From JBASNZ01 sp049657775 (lineage in GTDB: Bacteria; Actinomycetota; Coriobacteriia; Anaerosomatales; Anaerosomataceae), in the NCBI GenBank assembly GCA_049657775.1, contig JBASNZ010000056.1, positions 1-39,760 of the forward strand: a stretch of DNA of 39,760 nt, written 5' to 3'. The translations under genes were made by a program, and so were the position numbers. The notes under the pieces were generated by a model. The model did no database searches and was not told the DNA's origin. It worked only from the letters and a program-made list of their open reading frames with translations. Shown piece after piece: positions 1 through 8,791 of this stretch (its first letter is position 1; every line of letters starts with the position of its first letter).

Positions 1-3000
1 CGCCACCACGCTGCCGAGCGCGTCCGTGTGGTACGCGAACGTCTCGGCGGGCTGTCCGGACCGAGTGCGGGTGACGGAAAGCGGCTGCCGGTCAGGACCC
101 CACAGGTATGTGTAGCGGGTGCCGTCGGAGTCGTACTCGGCGGCGAGCAGGTCGCCTGTGTAGACCGACTTGGTCCACACCGTAGGCACACCCGGGCGCT
201 CGATCGTCTTGAGCTCCCGCATCCCCGACATACCGTACGCGTAGGTGATGGTCGCATCCTGGGAGACGACCTGCGTGAGGTGGCCGGTCGGGTCCCACGT
301 GTAGGTGGTCACGCCCGAGGCGGTCACACGCGATATCCTGCGCCCGTAGAGGTCGTTCGTGTACGTGGCGACGATAGAGCCTGTCGAGCCCGTGAGGCGG
401 TTCTCAGCGTCATAGGCGAAGCGCGTCGAGGCACCTGCGACCGTCGCGGTCGTGGTGTTGCCAGCCGCGTCGAACGCGTACGTGGCACTCGAGGCGGAGC
501 CGCCCGTCCGGCTCCACACCGTCAGCCGGTCGAGGTCGTCGTAGGAAAACGTTTCGGCGAAGTCGACGACACCCGTCGAGACGATCGAGTCGATACGGTC
601 ACGGGTATCGTACCCGAGCGTCGTGGTCAGCAGGTGCGAGAACATACCGGGGTACGCGATGCCCGACGGGATGCCGTTCGTGACCGCGGAGAGGCGGTCG
701 TTCACGTCGTACGTGCGAGACGAGAGCGCCATCGTCTCGGAGATGCTCGACAGCGCGCCACCCTGACCGAACGCGATCTTCCACGCGCGTCCACCGGAAG
801 TGATCTTCGCGAGCTCGCCGGTCTTGGCGTACGTGTAGTCGGTGACATCGGTGGCTTCAGGCGTCTGGAGTGTGACTTTCAGCGGAAGGTCGGTGACATC
901 GTATGTCACGTTCGTCTTGGTGCTCCCCGCAGGTCCCGTGGCGCGCCGCTCGAAGACGCGCCCGAGCGTGTCGTAGGTCATGCCCACGCTCCCAGTGATC
1001 GCCCCCGCAAGCGTGGTCGTCGTCACGCGCGAGGCGATGTCGTAGTCCGTGGTGACGGTCGCGTACGGCGTTCCCGCCGAGTCGTTGTACGTAAGGGTGC
1101 GCACCCGCGAGAGCGAGTCGTAGGTCTGCGACTGCGCGACCACCGACGGCGTCGCGTCTTGCGCGGGGGCCATCACCTGCGAGGTTCGCCCGAGAGCGTC
1201 GTAGACGATGGCCGTGCGGATCCCGGTCGGCGACGTGGTGCCGCTCAGGCGGCCACCAGCGTCGTACGTGAGCACTGTCGTGCGATTGCCGGGAGCCTTC
1301 ACCGATGACAACTTGCCAGACGAGGTAGAGCTGAAGTCGGCCGTGATTCCGAGGTTCGACCCGGGCAGGCTCTCAACACGCGTGAGGCGGTCGAGTCCGT
1401 CGTACTGGCGCGCGGTCACCTGGATCGCGGACCCACCGCTCGGCGTCACCGACGCCGACACGAGACGCCCGCGGCCGTCGGAGACGCTCGCCGACGACAC
1501 GCCGGTCGATGAGACCGCCGTGGTCTGGAAGGTGTGGGACGCCGAGTCGTAGGCGAAGGTGCCGGTACCCCCCGCTGGCTCAAGCGCGACGGCGTCGAAG
1601 TAGCTCTTGCCACCGCCGGGCATCTGGTAGAGCCAGACGCGAACATATCGTGCGCTCGCCGGGATGGTCGCCTCAGCGGAATAGCGCGTCCAGTCATGCG
1701 TGCCGCGCACGAGTGTCGGCGTGATACTCGTCTCCGCCGTCAGCTGCGTGCTCGAGTCTGCCGCGGTGTAGTAGCGCATGAGCACCTTCGCTCCGCCCAC
1801 CGATCCCGCAGTCTTGATCGACACCCCGGCGCGATATCGCTCGCCAGGAGCAACGGCGGCAAATCCCGAGCAGAAGTAGCCATCGTCGCCGTCCGCAGTG
1901 TCATGTCTGATGAGGGCAGAGTACGCACCAGATACAGCCTCGTCACTCGAGAGTGTCTGTGAGGCATCAAAGGAGGTGGCCCTCAGGGTCCATGCCTCAG
2001 GTAGCTCGCCCGTCGTGAGCCTTTCGAAGGAGCCATTCTCGATGAACGAGAACGGTTGGGCCGAGTTCGCTAGCTCCAGGCGCACATTATCGAATGAAGC
2101 ACCGCCCGTGTCGTTCGTGAAGCACTGCACTCGCACCTTCGCGGTATCAGTCGAAGGCCGGTAGCCAACCGCCATCCGCGCCAAATCCCCCGCTGCATCA
2201 CTCACGGAAAGATACGGCACGGTGCGCGCGTAGGTCCCGTTCGCCTTGTACTCGAGGACACGGATGCTCCCCTTGCCACGCGCCCAAGCTGACAGAGTGT
2301 AGACCTGGCCGACGGTGACCGTTGTCAGATCCGACGTTGCGAATGCGTACGAGAGTGACGCCGGCTTCCATAGCCGCAGCGTCCTTCCTCCGAGATACGG
2401 CTGCGTGGTGGTTGTCCACACGAGTCCGTCAGTGCTCTTGTCTCCGTCCCACCCATTGCCTGCCACAAGCGGGCTCGAATCGAAGCAGCCATTCTCCAGG
2501 ATGCTGTACGCGGTGCTCCCATCTCCGGCAGCACGGGCGGTGTTTCCCCATTCGTCGTACGCGCCCTGGGAGACGGCGCCCCCCTCGGCCAGTGAGTCGG
2601 TCACGGCCACTGTCGAGTTCACCGGACGCCAGGCAGCGTCATAGCGCACTGTCTGCACGTTGCCTGTCGCATCCACCGATGATTCCACGTGGTCGTTAAC
2701 ATACGAGGCGCTGGTCGTGCGGAGCACGCCTCCGCCCACGTCTTGCTCGACCGTCAACAAGGCGTTGCCACGGCCGTCGCGCTCAGTCCGCGCGACGCGG
2801 CCGAGCGCATCTGTCGTCTTCCACACCTGCCCATACTCGTCGTACGCGACGCTCGTGAGAGGACCTTGCCCGGACGCGTCCTGCACCTTGACGCTGGTGG
2901 CCTGGTAACCGATTGCGGGATCGTACGTGATCACCCGCGTGGGCGCCGCAAGTCCACCTGCGGATGTCGTGACTGTGACCTTGTTTGTCTGGTAGGTGTA

Positions 3001-6000
3001 GACAGAGACCGTGGGAGTAGAATCGCCCACTTCGGTCACAGTGGAGACCCGGCTCGAAGCGTCGTATGCGATGTTGAAGCCGATGCCATCGGCATCTCGC
3101 GTTCCCGAGATGCGCCCGATTCCGTCGTAGGTGTACGTGAGTACCGTGGTGTCGCTCGTTCCGTTCGACCGGATGAACCTCAGGTCGCTGCCGACACGAG
3201 CGACGTCGACCACACCCACCGAGTAGGTCGATACTCCGCTCGATGACATTCCGCGCCAGTTGAGGTACTCGAGCTGCCCCGACGTGTTGCGAACCAGATC
3301 GACGCCACGTGTTGCCGTGTTCGACGCGCGGCCGGTGTTATCGGACACACCGGTGAGGCGCTGGGAAGCATCGCGCGTGACGAAGACGGGGTTCCCGGAC
3401 GGGTCGGCTGTAGCAGTGATTGCGCCGGTCGTCGTGTATGCGACTGCCCCGTCACCGAGCTTGAGTACCGGTGCCTCGATCTCGCAAACGTGGAACCCAT
3501 CGTTGCCAACGAGCGAGTTGCCAATAGCGACGATTCGCACGAAGCGTACGCGCCGTGGTGTGAACGTGTGCTTCATCCACGATGCACCCGTAGTTGTATC
3601 AACCGCCGTGGCCCACGGCCCTGTCGCACCCTCGCTCGTCTGAACCCTGTACGTGTACTGTCTGGGCGTTACCCCGCTGGACTCCGCGTAGTCCCACAGG
3701 TGCAGATCGATCTCCGAGAGCAGCTCGGCCTTGTCCAACTCGTAGGTAAGCGTACTCGTGCCGTCGGCCTTCCAGTTGGTCTCGTCGTAGTTGTACTTGT
3801 CGCCTCCGAGCACCGCGTCGGTGCCCTCCCACACTTCGCCGAGCTTGGTCGAGGCACCGTCAGCGCCCTTGAGGGCATTCACCCGCGTGAAGCGTATGCC
3901 CGGCTCAAGGGGATCTCTCGTGTAGACCCCATCCCCCACCTGAGCGAACGTACGCCCGGTCCCGTCGGCATCGGTGAACTGGAATCCGTGGGTCAGGAGT
4001 GACACGTCATCCCAGTAGGTGTACCCCTTGATGTTCTTGGCCTCCAGATGGACGGTCGCGTACGCCGCCTTCGCGGGTGCCACGGCCTCAAGCCCGAGCC
4101 GCCACCAGGTCGTTGTGCTCGTCGGGCGGAATCCCGGCGTTGTCGCGGACCCGCCCAGCAGCGCGCCCGCCGCATCGTAGAAGTGGATCTTCATGAGCGC
4201 GCCGTACTCGGCCTGGGTCGTATCTGGCGTCAGCAGATACGTCTTGACCCACGCCGAGAGACTGAGCCGCTGTCCGGGATACACCGGAGTGCCGTTGTAT
4301 CCACCGCTGTTGTTGCGCACGTACGCGCTGAAGTACCCGTTCGCAGGGTTCTGGCCCATCATCAGGTACTTCGAGCCCCCATGGGGCGTCGTGCTTGTGA
4401 CGACGGCGGTCACTAGATCGTTGTTCATCAGCCAGTCGATCGGGTTGTTCGAGCTGTTCGAGCTCTCGAAACCCGCGTTTGGTAGGATCTGCGCGGACGG
4501 GCTGACGGTCGGCGTGCCGAGCGTCCATCCTCGACCGTAACCCTGCGAGTCAGCGGTGCCGGCAGAGTCGTATCGCAAGGTATACCCAAGTGACCCGCCA
4601 AGGCCTGTCCCCGCGAAGTCCGATCGTGCACCGACAAGCCTGCCGGATGGGAGATCGACCGCGAGCCCTGCTCCGACAGCATCACTCGCGCGAATCGGTG
4701 AGTACCCCTGCCCATCGCTGGAACTGAGAAGCGCCTTCCTGTCGAAGGGTTGCCAGTCCGTCCAGTTCGACGCGGCATCCAAACCGTTCGCTTCGCACCA
4801 CACGCGCATGCGAATCCAGTAGCGGTTCTGCGTCCATCCGCCGGCAGGCGCCGGGATGTCCATAACTGTGACGGTCGTGTCGATGTCAAGGGAGTCGAAG
4901 GTTAGCGTGTAGTTGGGGACTGAACTCGCTACCTGCACGCGGGCCTTGCTCTGCTTGTTGCCGAGTCGGTCGTCGTAACGCCAGTGCGCGTGGATGGTTG
5001 TGGCCTCGCTCGCCACGGGTACCTCCGGCGATGGCGCGACGATCTCGACCTTCGGCTCGAGTGTGAACACGACCTTGAGCACCGGGGCCGACGGCTCACC
5101 CGCGTACTGGAAAGAGCGGAACTTCGACCAATATGTGTTCTCCACGGTCTCGTTCGCCGCGTAGATTCGGAACCCGTAGTTGGGGTGCTCGCCAAGCGCG
5201 AACTGCCGCGTCGTGCCCGTCACGTCCCACTCGGCCCAGGCTCCTTCCGAGACCGGCGCGCTTGAGATATCGGCGGTCATCGCAGGCTGGTTGTTGTACG
5301 TGATCCCGGTCTCGCTCCAGTCGCTCTCGACGCGACCCACCTTGAGTGTCGGTGTCGTGGCTGGATAGAAGAGGTGATAGCAGTACAGACGAAGCTTCGC
5401 GGAGAGGATTGTGTAGCCGTTGTCCCAGAAGTTACCGATGGCGGGCTTGATGTAGGTCCGGTTCAGGCCCGCGTTCACGCCACCATAGTTGTAACGACCG
5501 ACCTTGAGTTCCGTGGAGAGACCGTAGTTGGTCGTCGGGTAGGCGCTGGTAACGAACGAGTCGTAGTTGTAGATGCTCTGTGACCAGAATGTGGTCGGGT
5601 CGATCCGCACCGGATAGACGCGCGCCGGATCAGAGAGCCACGCGTCATCGGCGACAACATCGAGCCGCCAGTTCACACCAAGGCTGCGAAGCTCGTAGTG
5701 CACTGCATCCGAGTACGCGTGGTCACCGGCAACGTTCGTTGAAGAGTCCTCCATGAACGGCGGCACCATCGTGAAGCGGACTTCACCGGTGGCGTTCGAG
5801 GTGAAGGCGATCGAACCGGATGCTTCCAGCGAAGGCGTGAAGCCAGGGCAGTCCAGATCGAACGAGAACGTGTTCTTTCCCGTGTCGGAGCGCAGGACGA
5901 TGGTCTCTTTGAGGCCTTGGGCGACGGAGTCATACATAAGATCCGCACCGCCAAACGCGTGCTCGTAGCTCCGGGAGTTGCCCATCATCGGTGTGGGGAC

Positions 6001-6447
6001 CGACGTCTCCTCGTACGCCTCGTGCACGGGCGGCTCACCGAGACGTCCCTTGGGACGCAGCCGGATGGAGCCGAGGTCGTCGGAGATCGATACCGCCTGC
6101 TCGGCTATGGTCTCAGGGAGGAAGACCGCGAACCCGTTGCGCCGGTTCTTGTAGCCTCTGCCCTCGGAGGTCACCGTCTCCTCGAGCGAAGAGTCGATCT
6201 CATCAAAGAGACCGGTCTCGTTGTTGGCAAAGTGAATCGGCTCAAGGTAGCTCTCGTACGTGAACGTCCCGTCGCGGTTGTCGTACGTCTTGGAGAACTG
6301 CGCTCGCTTATCTACGAGTTCCCTGCGGGCGGGCGGCAGTTGCGTCGGCGATGCGTACGCTGGAGCAACCTGGATCGTGCTAAGCGTCAGTGCGAAGGAT
6401 AGAACCAGTGAGAGAGCGCGAACAAATATCCCCCGGGAGAAGCGCAT
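1..6447 (-). CDS. Giant secreted YD/RHS-repeat protein with lectin-like modules, partial (C-terminus off left edge)
   Basis: The frame is open from the ATG at 6447 to base 1 (2149 codons, no stop), so the protein continues outside the window. It starts with a signal peptide (residues 1-32, ending APAYA) behind a GAGGGGG ribosome site. A WapA-like N-terminal region ends in YPVRIDPT near residue 276, followed by a DNRLRE/CBM96-like domain (about 280-440) and a fibronectin-like stretch (450-560). Lectin-like (CBM_4_9-type) modules lie at about 650-830, 1310-1455 and 1465-1620, and a discoidin-like segment at about 875-990. YD repeats (for example AYDEYGQV, TYDSLSRV, AYDAENRLTG) fill 1000-1290 and 1630-2149. 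The last visible residues, AYHTDALGSVVA, match the approach to an RHS core, so the core and any toxin tip should lie just beyond base 1. Family knowledge: such proteins form large beta-cocoons for contact-dependent toxins or surface adhesion. The function of this one is inferred. Confidence 0.93.
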   Translation of the reverse strand, partial: MRFSRGIFVRALSLVLSFALTLSTIQVAPAYASPTQLPPARRELVDKRAQFSKTYDNRDGTFTYESYLEPIHFANNETGLFDEIDSSLEETVTSEGRGYKNRRNGFAVFLPETIAEQAVSISDDLGSIRLRPKGRLGEPPVHEAYEETSVPTPMMGNSRSYEHAFGGADLMYDSVAQGLKETIVLRSDTGKNTFSFDLDCPGFTPSLEASGSIAFTSNATGEVRFTMVPPFMEDSSTNVAGDHAYSDAVHYELRSLGVNWRLDVVADDAWLSDPARVYPVRIDPTTFWSQSIYNYDSFVTSAYPTTNYGLSTELKVGRYNYGGVNAGLNRTYIKPAIGNFWDNGYTILSAKLRLYCYHLFYPATTPTLKVGRVESDWSETGITYNNQPAMTADISSAPVSEGAWAEWDVTGTTRQFALGEHPNYGFRIYAANETVENTYWSKFRSFQYAGEPSAPVLKVVFTLEPKVEIVAPSPEVPVASEATTIHAHWRYDDRLGNKQSKARVQVASSVPNYTLTFDSLDIDTTVTVMDIPAPAGGWTQNRYWIRMRVWCEANGLDAASNWTDWQPFDRKALLSSSDGQGYSPIRASDAVGAGLAVDLPSGRLVGARSDFAGTGLGGSLGYTLRYDSAGTADSQGYGRGWTLGTPTVSPSAQILPNAGFESSNSSNNPIDWLMNNDLVTAVVTSTTPHGGSKYLMMGQNPANGYFSAYVRNNSGGYNGTPVYPGQRLSLSAWVKTYLLTPDTTQAEYGALMKIHFYDAAGALLGGSATTPGFRPTSTTTWWRLGLEAVAPAKAAYATVHLEAKNIKGYTYWDDVSLLTHGFQFTDADGTGRTFAQVGDGVYTRDPLEPGIRFTRVNALKGADGASTKLGEVWEGTDAVLGGDKYNYDETNWKADGTSTLTYELDKAELLSEIDLHLWDYAESSGVTPRQYTYRVQTSEGATGPWATAVDTTTGASWMKHTFTPRRVRFVRIVAIGNSLVGNDGFHVCEIEAPVLKLGDGAVAYTTTGAITATADPSGNPVFVTRDASQRLTGVSDNTGRASNTATRGVDLVRNTSGQLEYLNWRGMSSSGVSTYSVGVVDVARVGSDLRFIRSNGTSDTTVLTYTYDGIGRISGTRDADGIGFNIAYDASSRVSTVTEVGDSTPTVSVYTYQTNKVTVTTSAGGLAAPTRVITYDPAIGYQATSVKVQDASGQGPLTSVAYDEYGQVWKTTDALGRVARTERDGRGNALLTVEQDVGGGVLRTTSASYVNDHVESSVDATGNVQTVRYDAAWRPVNSTVAVTDSLAEGGAVSQGAYDEWGNTARAAGDGSTAYSILENGCFDSSPLVAGNGWDGDKSTDGLVWTTTTQPYLGGRTLRLWKPASLSYAFATSDLTTVTVGQVYTLSAWARGKGSIRVLEYKANGTYARTVPYLSVSDAAGDLARMAVGYRPSTDTAKVRVQCFTNDTGGASFDNVRLELANSAQPFSFIENGSFERLTTGELPEAWTLRATSFDASQTLSSDEAVSGAYSALIRHDTADGDDGYFCSGFAAVAPGERYRAGVSIKTAGSVGGAKVLMRYYTAADSSTQLTAETSITPTLVRGTHDWTRYSAEATIPASARYVRVWLYQMPGGGKSYFDAVALEPAGGTGTFAYDSASHTFQTTAVSSTGVSSASVSDGRGRLVSASVTPSGGSAIQVTARQYDGLDRLTRVESLPGSNLGITADFSSTSSGKLSSVKAPGNRTTVLTYDAGGRLSGTTSPTGIRTAIVYDALGRTSQVMAPAQDATPSVVAQSQTYDSLSRVRTLTYNDSAGTPYATVTTDYDIASRVTTTTLAGAITGSVGMTYDTLGRVFERRATGPAGSTKTNVTYDVTDLPLKVTLQTPEATDVTDYTYAKTGELAKITSGGRAWKIAFGQGGALSSISETMALSSRTYDVNDRLSAVTNGIPSGIAYPGMFSHLLTTTLGYDTRDRIDSIVSTGVVDFAETFSYDDLDRLTVWSRTGGSASSATYAFDAAGNTTTATVAGASTRFAYDAENRLTGSTGSIVATYTNDLYGRRISRVTASGVTTYTWDPTGHLTQVVSQDATITYAYGMSGMRELKTIERPGVPTVWTKSVYTGDLLAAEYDSDGTRYTYLWGPDRQPLSVTRTRSGQPAETFAYHTDALGSVVA

Positions 6448-6601
6448 GCGAAGACCCCCTCTTCGGCGGACGCCCCCCGGGTGTCCGCACAGCAACAGCT
6501 ACTCAACGCAGCAGAACAGAAATGGAGCGCCTCGCGCAAGGGGTTATGGGAAGTTCGGAGCAACCTTATGCACGCGCTGAAGGCTCGCTGGACCGCGGCT
6601 C
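6448..6601 (-). other. Intergenic leader between rng and the RHS gene, with a small hairpin
   Basis: This 154 bp stretch holds no credible gene. At 6466-6488 an inverted repeat (GCGGAC and GTCCGC, 11-base loop) sits just upstream of the RHS ribosome site. It lacks a T-run, so it is a poor intrinsic terminator, and it could instead fold in the RHS mRNA leader. I see no convincing -35/-10 pair, so whether the RHS gene has its own promoter or is read through from rng cannot be told. Confidence 0.4.
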
Positions 6602-8080
6602 CTACGTACCCGCCACGCCCCCACGACCCTCGATGATCACCTTCACCTCGGTAGCCGCGCAGTCGGGGTCCGCCATCAGCGTGATCTGCTTGCCGGTCTC
6701 CGCCTTGAGGATGGGCACCGCGTTGTTGCCCGGCGCCGTGACCAGCGCATATGTCTCGGGACTCATCGCCACGAGGTATGCCGAGGAGCGCCCGGTCGTG
6801 AGTATCTCGCGCAACCGTCGCTCGGCCGAGATCCGCCTGGTCGCGTCCGAGACGATCCGGCCTTCGCCCTTGCACATAGGGCACGGCTCGGTGAGGACGC
6901 CATAGAGGCCGTCGGTCACGTTCTTGCGAGTCATCTCCACCATGCCCAGGCGCGAGATCTCGGTCACGCGCGTCTTGGTGCGGTCGCGCTCGAGCGCGGT
7001 CGCCAGGCGCTTCTGGACCTCGCTGCGGTGCACCAGGTTCTCCATGTCGATGAAGTCGATCACGATGATGCCGCCGATATCGCGCAGCCGGAGCTGGCGT
7101 ACGGCCTCCTCGGCAGCCTCCATGTTGGTGCGCAGGATGGTGTCCTCGAGGTTCTTCTTGCCGACGTAGCTGCCGGTGTTCACGTCGATGGCGGTGAGCG
7201 CCTCGGTCTTGTCGATGGTCAGGTGGCCGCCGCTGGGAAGCGGCACCTGGCGAAACGTCGCGACCTCCGTCTGCGTGCGCAGCCCATATGCGGTGAACAG
7301 CGGCTCGCGGTCCTTGTGGAGCGAGATGCGACGCACCAACTCGGGCGATGTCTTCTTGAGGAACGACACCACCTTCTCGTGCAGCTTCTTGTCGTCGATG
7401 ACGAGGCGCTTGTACTCCTCGGAAAACGCGTCGCGCACCATGCGAAGCGCCAGGTCCATCTCGGTGTAGACCACCTCGGGAGCAAGCCCCTCGTGCGCCT
7501 GGTGCTGGACCCGGCGCCACAGGCGGAGCAAGAACTCCAGGTCGTTCTCCAGATCGCGCTGGCTCGCGCCTACCGAGGCGGTCCGCACGATCACGCCGAT
7601 GCCCTCGGGCACCGCCGGCGAGATGATCTCGTGCAGGCGGTCGCGTTCCTCGTCGGGAAGCTTTCGCGATATGCCCACGAACGGCGAGAACGGCATGAGG
7701 ACCAAGAACCTGCCGGGCAACGTGATCTCGGTGGTCACACGGGCGCCCTTGGTGCCCATGGGGTCCTTGAGGACCTGTACCATCACCTGCTGGCCGGGCT
7801 TGAGGAGCGACTGGATATCGCGGCGCGGAACGTCACTCACGCCCTCGGGCGCAACGACCTCGTCCACATAGAGGAAGGCGTTCTTGTCCAGGCCGACATC
7901 GACAAAGGCGGCCTGCATGCCGGGCAGCACGTCTTTGACCTTGCCCAGGTAGACGTTGCCCACGACGCTTCGCTTGGGCCGCTCGATGTAGAGCTCCACG
8001 AGTTGCTTGTCTTCTACGATCGCGACCCGGGTCTCGTATGCGTCATGCGAGATGAGCATCTCGCGAACTATGTCGGTCAC
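6602..8080 (-). CDS. rng: Ribonuclease G/E family endoribonuclease
   Basis: This 492-residue protein cleaves single-stranded RNA in rRNA maturation and mRNA decay in the cytoplasm. It opens with the S1-like RNA-binding region (GNVYLGKVKDVLPGMQAAFVD, about residues 40-60). It contains the two catalytic metal-binding aspartates of the family (TAIDVNTG near 298 and IVIDFIDM near 340) and the CPMC zinc-link near 400. The length matches RNase G rather than long RNase E, since there is no disordered C-terminal scaffold. The start is GTG at 8080, preceded by a GGGGG tract. It lies 12 bp after the TIGR03936 gene, so the two are probably cotranscribed. In many Gram-positives rplU-rpmA-obg follow rng. 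Here the RHS gene follows instead. Confidence 0.96.
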   Translation of the reverse strand: MTDIVREMLISHDAYETRVAIVEDKQLVELYIERPKRSVVGNVYLGKVKDVLPGMQAAFVDVGLDKNAFLYVDEVVAPEGVSDVPRRDIQSLLKPGQQVMVQVLKDPMGTKGARVTTEITLPGRFLVLMPFSPFVGISRKLPDEERDRLHEIISPAVPEGIGVIVRTASVGASQRDLENDLEFLLRLWRRVQHQAHEGLAPEVVYTEMDLALRMVRDAFSEEYKRLVIDDKKLHEKVVSFLKKTSPELVRRISLHKDREPLFTAYGLRTQTEVATFRQVPLPSGGHLTIDKTEALTAIDVNTGSYVGKKNLEDTILRTNMEAAEEAVRQLRLRDIGGIIVIDFIDMENLVHRSEVQKRLATALERDRTKTRVTEISRLGMVEMTRKNVTDGLYGVLTEPCPMCKGEGRIVSDATRRISAERRLREILTTGRSSAYLVAMSPETYALVTAPGNNAVPILKAETGKQITLMADPDCAATEVKVIIEGRGGVAGT

Positions 8081-8092
8081 TACAAACCCCCG

Positions 8093-8791
8093 TCAGAGCG
8101 GGCGGCGCACGTCTCCATCGTCTTCGATGAGGAGGTCCGTGCGCGTCACGGACACAACGCGTCCATCCGTGGCGGAGTGTGCGAGCGCTGCGTTCACGAG
8201 AGCGTCCGGGCGAAGCGAGCCATGCTCGCCGATCCGTATCGTCACATCGACGATGGTCCGCCCTTTGACCGAACGTACTTCCGGCTCCTTCGGGAGCGCG
8301 GTCGCAAGTTCGAAAACCTTACTCTTGCCCTTGTGCTCGACAGCTAGCACACCAGTACCGAGAACAGACGCCAGAGAGCTTATGAGGCTCTCATCTAGCT
8401 TCTTCCCCCCTTCCACCTCCACCTGATACGCGGCGATGGTGAGCGCCGCCCCGAGTGAAGGCTCCTTCTCGTTCACGTACACCGCCGCGATCGCGGCGAT
8501 CTCCTCACGAGCCGCCCCGGCAAGCTTGGCCACGACCTCGGCCACCGGAACGTACCCGTTCATCCAAAGATCGTAGTACTCGCGCTCCCCCGCCGTGCCG
8601 ACCGGCAACGCCGGTCCGAACGCGACCTTCATGTGCGGGTTGAAGCCCTTGGTCACAGCATACGGCAATCCCGCACGCCGTGCAGCGCGCTCGCACGCGC
8701 GAACCGTCTCTAAGTGCGACAGGAACCTCAGCGCCCCGATCTTGCGGTAGCACACCCGCAGCCTGAACTTGGCCTCAGCCACGAGTACCAC
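8093..8791 (-). CDS. TIGR03936 family radical-SAM-associated protein (DUF2344)
   Basis: This 232-residue protein begins FRLRVCYRKIGALRFLSHLE and continues with VTKGFNPHMKVAFGPALPVG, the signature of the TIGR03936/DUF2344 family. That family is either fused to, or encoded directly after, TIGR03960 radical SAM proteins. Here it is a separate gene whose GTG start (8791) overlaps the end of the radical SAM gene by 17 bp in another frame, which suggests translational coupling. Another GTG at 8782 is a possible start. The biochemical role is unknown. The constant neighbourhood with RNase G suggests a link to RNA or ribosome modification, which is inference. Confidence 0.9.
   Translation of the reverse strand: MVLVAEAKFRLRVCYRKIGALRFLSHLETVRACERAARRAGLPYAVTKGFNPHMKVAFGPALPVGTAGEREYYDLWMNGYVPVAEVVAKLAGAAREEIAAIAAVYVNEKEPSLGAALTIAAYQVEVEGGKKLDESLISSLASVLGTGVLAVEHKGKSKVFELATALPKEPEVRSVKGRTIVDVTIRIGEHGSLRPDALVNAALAHSATDGRVVSVTRTDLLIEDDGDVRRPL

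Noticed and set aside
28..1308. 426-codon open frame on the plus strand
   Set aside because: It is antisense to the YD-repeat region of the giant minus-strand gene, whose frame is open over the entire stretch with meaningful repeats.
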